DNA of 64,000 nt from NCBI GenBank assembly GCA_903889245.1, contig CAISWQ010000102.1, positions 101,978-165,977 of the forward strand. Reading direction: 5' to 3'. This document shows, one piece after another, positions 51,441 to 58,480 of this stretch. This stretch comes from an uncultured Lentisphaerota bacterium. Its GTDB lineage: Bacteria > Verrucomicrobiota > Kiritimatiellia > CAIQIC01. Both the position numbers and the translations under genes were made by a program. The notes below the pieces were generated by a model. It searched no databases. It had not been told where the DNA came from and was given only the letters and a program-made list of their open reading frames with translations. Numbering within the stretch: position 1 is the stretch's first letter; each line of letters begins with the position of its first letter.

Positions 51441-51719
51441 GTGCAGTTCACGTGGGACGAGAGCAAGAACCGGGGGAACATCCGCAAGCATGGGATTGAT
51501 TTTGTGGATGTGCCCGCGATGTTCCGCCTGCCGCTGGTAACGTTCCTGGATCAGCGCCAAGAGTATGGCGAAGAACGTTGGATAGGGATCGGCCTGCTGG
51601 CGGGGCTGCCGGTCGTCATCGTCTTCACGGAACCGGATGCGGCAACCATCCGCATCATCTCCGCCCGAAAGGCCACGAAACATGAAACAAAAATCTACAG
51701 CGACGAAATCGCGGACTGA
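51441..51719 (+). CDS. brnT: BrnT family toxin
   Basis: The 92-residue protein matches BrnT, a RelE-fold ribonuclease toxin. It opens MQFTWDESKNRGNIRKHGIDF and contains RWIGIGLL and RIISARKATKHE; the last has the conserved R-x5 basic catalytic segment. It inhibits translation when not bound by BrnA. It starts at a GTG, has no obvious Shine-Dalgarno, and overlaps brnA by 38 bases. Confidence 0.93.
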   Translation: MQFTWDESKNRGNIRKHGIDFVDVPAMFRLPLVTFLDQRQEYGEERWIGIGLLAGLPVVIVFTEPDAATIRIISARKATKHETKIYSDEIAD

Positions 51720-51948
51720 CTGGAAGCGGCTGTCTGCACAGCGGGACGAGGACATTGATTTCTCCGACATCCCCAAGATTGACCCAGCCCTGTTCAAGAA
51801 GATGGTCGTGCGGATGCCGGAACCCAAGGAACTGGTCTCCATCCGGCTCGATGCCGATGTGCTCGGCTGGTTCCGCCAGCAAGGCGCCCGGTATCAGACG
51901 CGGATCAACGCCGTGCTGCGATCCTATATCGAAGCCCATTCGCCGTGA
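51682..51948 (+). CDS. brnA: BrnA family antitoxin
   Basis: The 88-residue protein matches BrnA: a basic N-terminus and a ribbon-helix-helix domain with LVSIRLDADVLGWFRQQGARYQTRIN and VLRSYIEAH. It neutralises BrnT and represses the operon. AAAGG lies just ahead of ATG 51682, inside brnT. It is followed by a repeat-rich gap of about 430 bases rather than another gene. Confidence 0.94.
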   Translation: MKQKSTATKSRTDWKRLSAQRDEDIDFSDIPKIDPALFKKMVVRMPEPKELVSIRLDADVLGWFRQQGARYQTRINAVLRSYIEAHSP

Positions 51949-51960
51949 TGGTGACGGCAG

Positions 51961-52006
51961 GCGGCTCGCGAGTACGCTCGCCAGCCCCGTGCCGGATTAC
52001 CTGGCC
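51961..52006. repeat. GCTCGCGRGTACGCTCGCC repeat, copy 1
   Basis: GGCTCGCGAGTACGCTCGCC is followed by a CCGTGCCGGAT and TGGCC segment. A second copy at 52824-52866 shares about 30 bases, including GTACGCTCGCC and GTGCCGGAT. It contains the inverted GCGAG/CTCGC pair. Confidence 0.75.
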
Positions 52007-52102
52007 TTGATGGGCTGGCGTATGTGTTTCCAAGGTCCGCAATCATGTAAACAGCCATTTTATTGAGGATTTGCGCGATATTTTCCCTACGCAGTGATGA
52101 AA

Positions 52103-52330
52103 TATCCGTTTCTCATGGAATCTCCGTTCTGTTGGGCGGAAGCTCCCTTCTTCTGCAAAGAATCTCGCTTCTCATCTAAAGAATGTAGCTTCTTTGTCAA
52201 AGAAGCATGATTCTGGCGCAACGAAGGCCGATTCTGCTGGAAAGAACTATCATTCTGTTGCGACGAATCCCGCATCTGCGGCACGGAACCTCGCTTCTGT
52301 AAGGAAGAATGTAGGTTCTTGCGTGAAGCA
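52103..52330. repeat. 21-bp tandem dyad array, 11 units
   Basis: Eleven imperfect copies of a 21-base unit with the core TTCT-N8-GAA are in exact phase: TTCT at 52127, 52148, 52169, 52190, 52211, 52232, 52253, 52295 and 52316 (degenerate at 52106 and 52274), with GAA 12 bases after each. Unit 21 bp is two helical turns and seven codons. Both strands are open across it, giving heptad-like peptides such as SLQKKGASA. It ends about 48 bases before the ArsR gene. No second copy is in the window. Confidence 0.9.
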
Positions 52331-52331
52331 T

Positions 52332-52355
52332 GGTGGCGGGGGTAGTATCGCCACC
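52332..52355. repeat. Hairpin upstream of the ArsR-like gene
   Basis: GGTGGCG (52332-52338) and CGCCACC (52349-52355) form a perfect 7-bp stem around a 10-base loop. It lies between the 21-bp array and the AAGGAGT ribosome binding site, 22 bases before the ArsR start. Confidence 0.65.
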
Positions 52356-52377
52356 GTTGCGCAAGGAAGGAGTGGTT

Positions 52378-52692
52378 ATGAGCGAGACGAAGGCTGCGGT
52401 TTTGTTGCCGTTCAAAGTGGAGACGCTGTGTACGTTGCTGGGCGCGCCGGTGCGGTGGGCGCTGATCCGGGTGCTGTGCAAGGGCGAGGCGCTGCCGCTC
52501 GGGGAACTCGCGCGGCGGATCGGCTGCGATCCATCGCTGACCTCGAAGCATCTGGCGGTGCTCAAGAAGTTCGGGCTGGCGGCGGTCTATTACGGGCAGC
52601 TCTATCGCATCGCGCCGGCGTTCCAGCCGCCGCCGGGCGCGACGACGCTGGACCTCGGCCACTGCATCCTGAAGCTCAATACCCCGCTGTGA
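52378..52692 (+). CDS. ArsR-family winged-helix regulator
   Basis: The 104-residue protein has the ArsR winged-helix layout: LCTLLGAPVRWALIRVLCKGEALPLGELARRIGCDPSLTSKHLAVLKKFGLAAVYYG covers the helix-turn-helix (split here as family motifs rather than copied further), with wing and C-terminal helices after. No Cys-x-Cys metal site is present, so it is probably not a classical arsenic sensor. AAGGAGT is 5 bases before ATG 52378. Its upstream region is the 21-bp array, an obvious candidate binding site. It is convergent with guaB. Confidence 0.85.
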   Translation: MSETKAAVLLPFKVETLCTLLGAPVRWALIRVLCKGEALPLGELARRIGCDPSLTSKHLAVLKKFGLAAVYYGQLYRIAPAFQPPPGATTLDLGHCILKLNTPL

Positions 52693-52728
52693 GCGAGGAC
52701 GGGCGGCCGGGCGGCGGAGGAGCAGCAG

Positions 52729-52745
52729 CGAACATCGAACATCGA
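52729..52745. repeat. cgaacat direct repeat
   Basis: cgaacatcgaacatcgaa contains two full and one partial copy of a 7-base repeat. It marks the left side of the repeat island between the ArsR gene and guaB. It is a short tract with no known function. Confidence 0.5.
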
Positions 52746-52823
52746 AGGATGGCTTTCTGTTGTTGCTGCACTCGCCAAAGAGCGGCGGGTTGGCTGTGAC
52801 GAATATTTTGAGCGGTCCCGGAA

Positions 52824-52866
52824 GCGGCTCGCGGGTACGCTCGCCCTCCCGTGCCGGATGCTTGGC
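52824..52866. repeat. GCTCGCGRGTACGCTCGCC repeat, copy 2
   Basis: GGCTCGCGGGTACGCTCGCC is followed by CCGTGCCGGAT and TTGGCC, matching copy 1 at 51961-52006. It ends directly at the REPIN-like element. Confidence 0.75.
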
Positions 52867-52868
52867 CT

Positions 52869-52946
52869 TTGTGGGCGGGAGCTACAGCTCCCGCGAAATG
52901 AAACCACAAACTGGTGAGCGCGGGAGTTGGAACTCCCGCCCACAAG
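52869..52946. repeat. REPIN-like double hairpin, GGGAGCT family, copy 2
   Basis: GCGGGAGCT-ac-AGCTCCCGC and GCGGGAGTT-gg-AACTCCCGC are inverted hairpins bounded by GTGGGC and GCCCAC. Relative to the other copy at 25761-25835 the right stem changes a G-C pair to a T-A pair on both arms, a compensatory change that keeps the hairpin. Confidence 0.88.
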
Positions 52947-52955
52947 GCAGCCTGT

Positions 52956-52981
52956 CTGTAGCCGCGGACGTGAGTCCGCGG
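52956..52981. repeat. REP hairpin with CTGTAG tag
   Basis: CTGTAG is followed by CCGCGGAC-gtga-GTCCGCGG (52962-52981), an 8-bp perfect stem. It is a single REP rather than a pair, next to the palindrome array. Confidence 0.75.
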
Positions 52982-53028
52982 CCAACCGCAACCCTGCCGT
53001 GTGCTCCGTGGTTCCGCTGCTGCGGCGT

Positions 53029-53168
53029 TTCCGAGGCTTGGAAAATTTCCTGTGCTCTTTTCCAAGGCCCGGAAAAATCTCGGCGGTTTTTTCCGAGGCT
53101 TGGAACGGCGCGCGGCGAAACGGTCCAAGCCCTGGAAAAAAGCGGCGCGCGGTTTCCCATCCTTGGAA
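53029..53168. repeat. Palindrome array, 5 units, between convergent genes
   Basis: Centres at 53036, 53067, 53098, 53130 and 53161, spaced 31, 31, 32 and 31 bp. This is the longest array in the window. Units include TTCCGAGGCTTGGAA twice, TTCCAAGGCCCGGAA, GTCCAAGCCCTGGAA and TTCCCATCCTTGGAA. It ends 11 bases before the guaB stop, so it lies 3' to both flanking genes. Confidence 0.95.
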
Positions 53169-53178
53169 CGGCGGGGAA

Positions 53179-54672
53179 TCAGAGGCGGTAGTTGGGCGAT
53201 TCCTTGGTGATCTTGATGTCGTGCGGGTGCGCCTCGACCTGGCCGGCGCTGCTGACGCGGACGAAGCGGGCGCGGGCCTGCAGGTCCTTGAGCGTGCGGC
53301 AGCCGCAGTAGCCCATGGAGGCTTTGACGCCGCCGATGAACTGGGTGAGCACCTGCTTGACGGTGCCGGAGTAGGGGACCATGCCCTCGATGCCCTGCGG
53401 GACGAGGTCCTCGCTGCGCACGTCGCTCTGGCCGTAGCGTTCGCGGCTGCCGGCGCCGGCCTGCATCGCGCCGAGGCTGCCCATGCCGCGGTAGGAAACA
53501 TATTGGCGGCCCTGATAGATGATTTTTTCGCCGGGGCTTTCGTCGGTGCCGGCGAGGACGCCGCCCATCATGACGACGCTGGCGCCGGCGGCGAGGGCCT
53601 TGGCGACGTCGCCGGAGAAGCGGATGCCGCCGTCGGCGATGACGGGGATGCTGCCTTCGAGCGCCCTGGCGGCGGCGTAGATGGCGGAAATCTGCGGGAT
53701 GCCGACGCCGGCGACGACGCGCGTGGTGCAGATGGAGCCGGGGCCGATGCCGACCTTGACGCCGTTGGCGCCGGCGTCGCGCAGGGCGAGCGCGCCCTCG
53801 CCGGTGCCGATGTTGCCGGCGATCACGTCCATCGCGGGGAAATTCTTTTTGACCCACTTGGTCATTTCGAGGACGCCCTTGCTGTGGCCGTGGGCGGTAT
53901 CCACGACAACGACATCCACCTCGTGCGCGGCGAGGACCTCGACGCGCTTGTGGTCGCCGGGGCCGATGGCGGCGGCGACGCGCAGGCGGTACTTGGCGTC
54001 GCGGTTGTACATGGGCTCGACGTTCTGGATCAGCGTGCGCACGTCGGTGAAGCTGTAGAGGCCGACGAGTGTGCCTTTCGGATCGAGCAGCGGGAGCTTG
54101 CCGATGCGGTGCTTCATCATCAGGTCGTAGGCCTGCTTGAAGGTCGTGCTCGGCGGCGCGGTGATGAGCTGCTTGGTCATCAGGTCGCTGATCTTCGCGT
54201 TCGGGTTCTTGGCGAACTTGATGTCGCGCGTGGTCAGGATGCCGACGACGCAGTCGTTATCGTCGAGAATCGGGAAGCCGTTGAAGGTGTAGCCCTTCGC
54301 CTTGCGCGTGGCCTCGACCGTCTTGAGCGTATCGGTGACGCGGAAGGTGACGGGGTCATCAATCAGGCCGTTGAGGTGGCTCTTCACGTCGCTGACCATC
54401 TCGGCCTGTTTTTCGGGGGAGATGTTTTTGTGGATGACGCCGATGCCGCCGAGCATCGCGAGCGCGATCGCCATGCGGGCCTCGGTGACGGTGTCCATCG
54501 CGGCGCTGACGAACGGGATGTTGAGCGTGATGCGGTCGGTCAGCGGGCTGGCGACGTCGGCCTCGGGCGGGAGGAAGTCGGAGTATTGGGTGACCAGCGA
54601 GACGTCGTCGAAGGTCAGGCCCTCGTGGGGGAAGGTGGCCATGAACTCATCGAGATATTTGTTGCGGCTCAT
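53179..54672 (-). CDS. guaB: Inosine-5'-monophosphate dehydrogenase
   Basis: The 497-residue protein has the IMPDH barrel, with the catalytic cysteine in [15 protein letters not shown] and the DGGIRFSGD phosphate site, and two inserted CBS domains (about 95-205, [17 protein letters not shown]). It converts IMP to XMP in GTP synthesis. AAAGGA precedes ATG 54672. The PAS-domain gene lies 47 bases upstream on the same strand, so the two are probably cotranscribed. CBS domains commonly bind purine nucleotides. Confidence 0.96.
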   Translation of the reverse strand: MSRNKYLDEFMATFPHEGLTFDDVSLVTQYSDFLPPEADVASPLTDRITLNIPFVSAAMDTVTEARMAIALAMLGGIGVIHKNISPEKQAEMVSDVKSHLNGLIDDPVTFRVTDTLKTVEATRKAKGYTFNGFPILDDNDCVVGILTTRDIKFAKNPNAKISDLMTKQLITAPPSTTFKQAYDLMMKHRIGKLPLLDPKGTLVGLYSFTDVRTLIQNVEPMYNRDAKYRLRVAAAIGPGDHKRVEVLAAHEVDVVVVDTAHGHSKGVLEMTKWVKKNFPAMDVIAGNIGTGEGALALRDAGANGVKVGIGPGSICTTRVVAGVGIPQISAIYAAARALEGSIPVIADGGIRFSGDVAKALAAGASVVMMGGVLAGTDESPGEKIIYQGRQYVSYRGMGSLGAMQAGAGSRERYGQSDVRSEDLVPQGIEGMVPYSGTVKQVLTQFIGGVKASMGYCGCRTLKDLQARARFVRVSSAGQVEAHPHDIKITKESPNYRL

Positions 54673-54719
54673 ACGGTGTCCTTTTGGCCGCGTGACTGTG
54701 GCCCTGCGGGGCGCACTTG

Positions 54720-55352
54720 TCAATCTCGCTTGTGAGCGGCCGCCGCGGCGTCGGGTGGGAAGTATTTGTCGCGGCAGTCGGGGCACAGGCCGTGCGTGAC
54801 GGTGATGTCGGCGTTGGCGGCGAGGAAGTCCTCGACCTGGCGCCAATAGCCGGCGTCGTCGCGGATCTTCTTGCAGGAGGCGCAGATGGGCAGCAGGCCG
54901 CGCAGGGTCTTGATCTTGGCGAGCGCCTGCTGGAGTTCGGCGATCAACCGCGCCTGCTCGGTCTCCAGACGCTTCTGCTCGGTGATGTCGCGCAGCACGC
55001 CATCGGTGGCGATCAGCCGGCCCTCTTCCCAGACGGCGACCCAGTGGTCCTCGATGCACTTGAGCGTGTCGTCCTTGCACCGCCACCACGCGACGTGGCG
55101 GAAACGCTCGACGCGCTTGCCGGTCTTCAGCTCCTCCAGAATCCGGTCCTGCTCGATGAATTTGCCACCTTGGATCACCGTCTTCAGGAACTCGACGCGG
55201 TCGCCCATCTGCTGGATGTCGGCCGCCGTGTAGCCGAACAGGCGCTCGAAGGCGGGGCTGATATAGGAGAAGCGCTTGGTCTCCACGTCCACGCTATAGA
55301 CCACATCCTGCAAATGCGCGATCAGCAACTGGAAGTTTTCAATGGTTGGCAC
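54720..55352 (-). CDS. PAS-domain protein with C-terminal CxxC zinc-ribbon-like tail
   Basis: The 210-residue protein has one PAS/PAC module (IAHLQDVVYSVDVETKRFSYISP and later DGVLRDITEQKRLETEQ), a coiled-coil, and then LLPICASCKKIRDDAGYW with HGLCPDCRDKYFP. The CxxC and CPDC pairs look like a small zinc ribbon seen at the end of some PAS kinases and response regulators. No kinase or effector domain is present, so the output is unknown. The start is a GTG at 55352 with AAAGGGG 6 bases upstream. It is followed by guaB on the same strand. Confidence 0.85.
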   Translation of the reverse strand: MPTIENFQLLIAHLQDVVYSVDVETKRFSYISPAFERLFGYTAADIQQMGDRVEFLKTVIQGGKFIEQDRILEELKTGKRVERFRHVAWWRCKDDTLKCIEDHWVAVWEEGRLIATDGVLRDITEQKRLETEQARLIAELQQALAKIKTLRGLLPICASCKKIRDDAGYWRQVEDFLAANADITVTHGLCPDCRDKYFPPDAAAAAHKRD

Positions 55353-55392
55353 AACGCACCCCTTTCAAGCCGTGGCCCGACGCCAGACAAGG

Positions 55393-55431
55393 CCCCCCAG
55401 CCCTGCCCCCGCCCCCCCAACCCCTGCACCC
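55393..55431 (-). promoter_or_regulatory. G-quadruplex-like leader on the minus strand
   Basis: The minus strand reads six G-runs of 3-7 bases (GGG, GGGG, G7, G5, GGG, G6) with 1-4-base gaps, which meets the G3+N1-7 quadruplex rule. It lies in the 5' leader of the PAS gene, between the predicted promoter and the GTG start. RNA structure here could modulate translation or elongation. Confidence 0.6.
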
Positions 55432-55463
55432 AAACTGACGGCCACAGCAACATCGTGGCGCGC

Positions 55464-55492
55464 TAGTTACCAGCGCCCACGCCATCTGTCAA
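55464..55492 (-). promoter_or_regulatory. Sigma-70 promoter for the PAS-guaB unit
   Basis: On the minus strand a consensus -35, TTGACA (55492-55487), is followed by exactly 17 bases and a -10 of TAACTA (55469-55464). Transcription would begin near 55457, giving a leader of about 105 bases that carries the G-runs. The match is by eye. Confidence 0.7.
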
Positions 55493-55507
55493 GCCGGCCG
55501 GGGCGGC

Positions 55508-58018
55508 TCAAGGCGCGTAGGTGTCGAAGAGGCTGCGGACGCGCAGCGCTTTTTGGAACGCGTCCTTCGTCAACGCTTGCGCCGGACGCACCGTGATCGC
55601 AACAGGCGCGTCCTTTCGGACGTGGACGAAATTATCGGAGCAGCGCGCGTCCACGCCCTCGAGTTCCAGCCACGTCCAGAGCGCGGGATACTCCGCAGTC
55701 AGCGTCACCGTGAACGCGCTGCCTTGCTCGGTGACGCTCGCTGCGAGGTGCGGGTTTACGAGGTTGAACGTGCGCGGATAGGCGAAGGTGACGAGGTTAT
55801 CGGAGACCGTCGCGCCGCCGACCTCCAGCTTCAGCCAGACGAGCAGGTTGCTGACGCTGTGCTGCTGGATTTCGCCGGCGAGCTTCAGCGTCTCGACCTT
55901 CTGGCTCTTGTGCGCCGGGATGTTCACCTCCAGCGCGCCGGTCTTGAGCAGCTTGCCGGCGACATCGCTGACGGCCCACGTCACCTTGCCGCGGCAGTCC
56001 TCCATGCGGTCGCTGGTGACGAAGAGGTCCACCGTGCCGGCCTTCACATCCTCGGCGCCGGAGACGAGCAGCGGCGCGTAGAAATTCTTCGCCATGTAGT
56101 GCAGCGCCTTCCAGCGGCCGAAGTAATCCATCGAGGACCACGACGTACACGGCCACGTGTCGTTATACTGCCAGTAAACGCAGCCCATGCTCTTGGGCAT
56201 CTCGCGCCGCCAGCCTTCCGCGCCGTACTTGATGCCGTAGCCCTGCGTGATCTGGCTCAACCAGAGTGTGCTCTCGAAATCCTTCGGGTCGCGGAAATAT
56301 TGCTTCACCAGCTTCATGATCTTGTCGGTGCCGATCTTGCCGTCTTCCTTCACGTCCATGTACATCCGGTTCGAGCGCATGCGCCACATCATGATGCGGC
56401 CATAGACGGAGTCGCGGTCGCCCGGCTCGGTGAACGCCGCGACGGTCTTCGGCTCCGGGAACGCCTGGAAGCCGAACTCGCTGACGAAGCCGTGGATGTT
56501 GCGATAGACCTCGAACGGCTTGCCGCCGTGCCATACGTCCCAGAAGTGCACGTCGCCGCAGTCGGGCGAGCCCGTGACGTAGTCGGTCTGTGGCGCCAGT
56601 TCGCGGGCCTGATTGCCAAGCGTGTCGCGGAACAGCTTGTAGTAATCGCTCTCGCCCATTTTCTTGTCGGTCCACTGCTTGTCGCGGAAGTACATGATCT
56701 CGTTGTTGCCGCACCAGACGGCGATCGCGGGATGATGGCGCAGCCGCTTGAGGTTGTCGCGCGCCTCGGCGGCGACGTTGGCGAGGAAGGCGCCGTCGAA
56801 CGCCGGATAGGTGGTGCAGGAGAACTTGAAGTCGAGCCAGACGCAGAGGCCCAGTTCGTCGCAGAGGTCGAACAACTCGTCCTCCTCATAATAACCGCCG
56901 CCCCAGAAGCGCAGGCTGTTCATGTTCGCGGCGACGGCATCCTCCATGAAGCGGCGCAGGCGCTCGGTCGTCATGCGCGTCGCGAACTGGTCGGCGGGGA
57001 TCCAGTTGCCGCCCTTGGAGAAGAACGGCACGCCGTTGGCCACGAAGTGCATCGGCTGCTCCTTCGTCTGCTGCACCGCCTGTAGCGTGCGCAACCCGAT
57101 GCGCTTATCCGTGCTGTCCAGCGTCTTGCCGCGTGCGTCGAGAAGAGCCACCCTGACCGTGTAGAGCGGCTGCGCGCCCATACCCGCCGGCCACCAAAGC
57201 TGCGGCTTGATCACGGCGACCTTCGCGCTGCCCTGGCCCGCGGCGAGCGCCGCCTTCTCCGTCGCGATGATCTCGCCGTTCGGGGCGATCACCTGCACCT
57301 GCGCCGCAGGCGCGGGTCCGTCGGCGGTCACTTGAATGTCCAAGCCGACTTGGCCGGGCTGCTTGTGGTCTTGGAGAATCAGCACGCCGTCGAGCCGCGC
57401 GGTGTCGAAGGCGACGAGGCTGATCTTCTTCCAGATACCGCACGTGATCAGCGTCGGCCCCCAGTCCCAGCCAAAGTTGCACGGCTCCTTGCGGAGGTAG
57501 GCCGCTCCCGGATAGGCCCACGTCGGCAGCTTGCGCTCCTTCTCCTTCGCGCGGATGAACGGCAACACCGGGTCGAACTTGATCTCGATGGCATTCCGGC
57601 CGGACTTGAGCAGCTTCTTCACGTCGAATTCCCAGGTGCGAAACATGTTGTCGGTCCGGCCGAGTTCCGTGCCGTTGAGCGTGAGAGTGGCCAGCGTATC
57701 GAGCCCCTCGCAGCGCAGCAGCACGCGCTCGCGCGCCAGCAGCGCCGGCGCGGCGAAGAATTCGCGCCGATAAACCCACGCCTTGTCGCTGATCCACTGT
57801 GCCCGCGCCTCGTTGTCGCGCCAGAACGGATCGGGTATTTTTTTCGCGGCCAGCAGGTCGGTATGGATGCAGCCCGGCACGGTCGCGGGGAGGAACTCGC
57901 GGCTGCCCGCCTCCGCCACCTGCCACGCGCCGCCGAGGTCCATCTGCAAAGCCCGCGCCTCGCCGCACCCCAGGACAGCCACCCACATTAACCCACCCCA
58001 CCACAGCGCTGTTTTCAT
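55508..58018 (-). CDS. Secreted GH2 beta-mannosidase
   Basis: The 836-residue protein has a signal peptide (KTALWWGGLMWVAVLGCGEARA) and the GH2 beta-mannosidase layout: a jelly-roll domain (VPGCIHTDLLAAKKIPDPFWRDN), an Ig-like domain, and a barrel with acid/base E440 in WCGNNEIMY and nucleophile E514 in VSEFGFQAFPE. CNFGWDWGPTL is typical of mannosidases. It removes beta-mannose residues outside the cytoplasm. AAGGAGA precedes the ATG. It is divergent from the heparinase-like lyase, with a 23-bp palindrome between them. Confidence 0.94.
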   Translation of the reverse strand: MKTALWWGGLMWVAVLGCGEARALQMDLGGAWQVAEAGSREFLPATVPGCIHTDLLAAKKIPDPFWRDNEARAQWISDKAWVYRREFFAAPALLARERVLLRCEGLDTLATLTLNGTELGRTDNMFRTWEFDVKKLLKSGRNAIEIKFDPVLPFIRAKEKERKLPTWAYPGAAYLRKEPCNFGWDWGPTLITCGIWKKISLVAFDTARLDGVLILQDHKQPGQVGLDIQVTADGPAPAAQVQVIAPNGEIIATEKAALAAGQGSAKVAVIKPQLWWPAGMGAQPLYTVRVALLDARGKTLDSTDKRIGLRTLQAVQQTKEQPMHFVANGVPFFSKGGNWIPADQFATRMTTERLRRFMEDAVAANMNSLRFWGGGYYEEDELFDLCDELGLCVWLDFKFSCTTYPAFDGAFLANVAAEARDNLKRLRHHPAIAVWCGNNEIMYFRDKQWTDKKMGESDYYKLFRDTLGNQARELAPQTDYVTGSPDCGDVHFWDVWHGGKPFEVYRNIHGFVSEFGFQAFPEPKTVAAFTEPGDRDSVYGRIMMWRMRSNRMYMDVKEDGKIGTDKIMKLVKQYFRDPKDFESTLWLSQITQGYGIKYGAEGWRREMPKSMGCVYWQYNDTWPCTSWSSMDYFGRWKALHYMAKNFYAPLLVSGAEDVKAGTVDLFVTSDRMEDCRGKVTWAVSDVAGKLLKTGALEVNIPAHKSQKVETLKLAGEIQQHSVSNLLVWLKLEVGGATVSDNLVTFAYPRTFNLVNPHLAASVTEQGSAFTVTLTAEYPALWTWLELEGVDARCSDNFVHVRKDAPVAITVRPAQALTKDAFQKALRVRSLFDTYAP

Positions 58019-58220
58019 GAGAGTCTCCTTCACGGCCGGAAGCTAGCACGCCGCCGCCGCGCCCGTCGAGCCCCGGCCCTGCTGTGGCTGCGGCGGTGAG
58101 GCGCTGCCGCTCACCGCCGGATTTCAGGAGCCTGGAAGTTGACTCCATCCAACGGCTACACCTGCCCCTGAACCCGCCGCAGGGACGCCCTCCTCCCCAG
58201 TTCCGACCCGCCAGGCGGCC

Positions 58221-58243
58221 GATACATGTTACTAACATGTATC
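58221..58243. promoter_or_regulatory. 23-bp perfect palindrome, candidate operator
   Basis: Arms GATACATGTTA (58221-58231) and TAACATGTATC (58233-58243) are perfect complements around a single C at 58232. It is AT-rich inside a GC-rich gap and lies between divergent genes for beta-mannosidase and a heparinase-like lyase. It is the right size for a dimeric GntR- or LacI-type repressor. The regulator is not in the window. Confidence 0.75.
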
Positions 58244-58269
58244 ATGGCCGAGGATGGAGATCTGGCCTA

Positions 58270-58320
58270 CTGTGGCGGCGACCTGCGGTCGCCGTCGGCG
58301 GCCATAGGCCGCCACTACAG
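58270..58320. repeat. REPIN-like hairpin pair with CTACAG tag
   Basis: GGCGACC-tgc-GGTCGCC (58277-58293) and GGCGGCC-ata-GGCCGCC (58297-58313) are followed by ACTACAG and preceded by TACTGTG. The outer ends are near-complementary. Confidence 0.78.
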
Positions 58321-58400
58321 CAACCCAGATCACGTGAGGGGTGGGGACCCAAGCCGGCATGGGCTTGTTCACCATCGCTTTGGGGGACGGTGGCCGGCTT

Positions 58401-58446
58401 TTCCAAGGCTTGGAAAACGACCTGTGATTTTTTCCAAGGCTTGGAA
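58401..58446. repeat. Palindrome array, 2 perfect units
   Basis: Two copies of TTCCAAGGCTTGGAA with centres at 58408 and 58439, 31 bp apart, lie 34 bases before the heparinase-like gene start. Confidence 0.95.
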
Positions 58447-58480
58447 AAGTGCAACCCATCCGGCACATTCTCCGGCCACC

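Noticed and set aside
52028..52040. TTCCAAGGTCC near 52028 as a half unit
   Set aside because: Only the left arm is present and there is no partner at 31 bp.
52087..52662. Coiled-coil protein encoded across the 21-bp array
   Set aside because: Both strands are open because 21 is a multiple of 3. There is no ribosome binding site, the N-terminal part is antisense to the ArsR gene, and the dyad is better conserved than the codons.
58139..58170. Promoter TTGACT near 58139 for the lyase gene
   Set aside because: No acceptable -10 hexamer lies 16-18 bases downstream.
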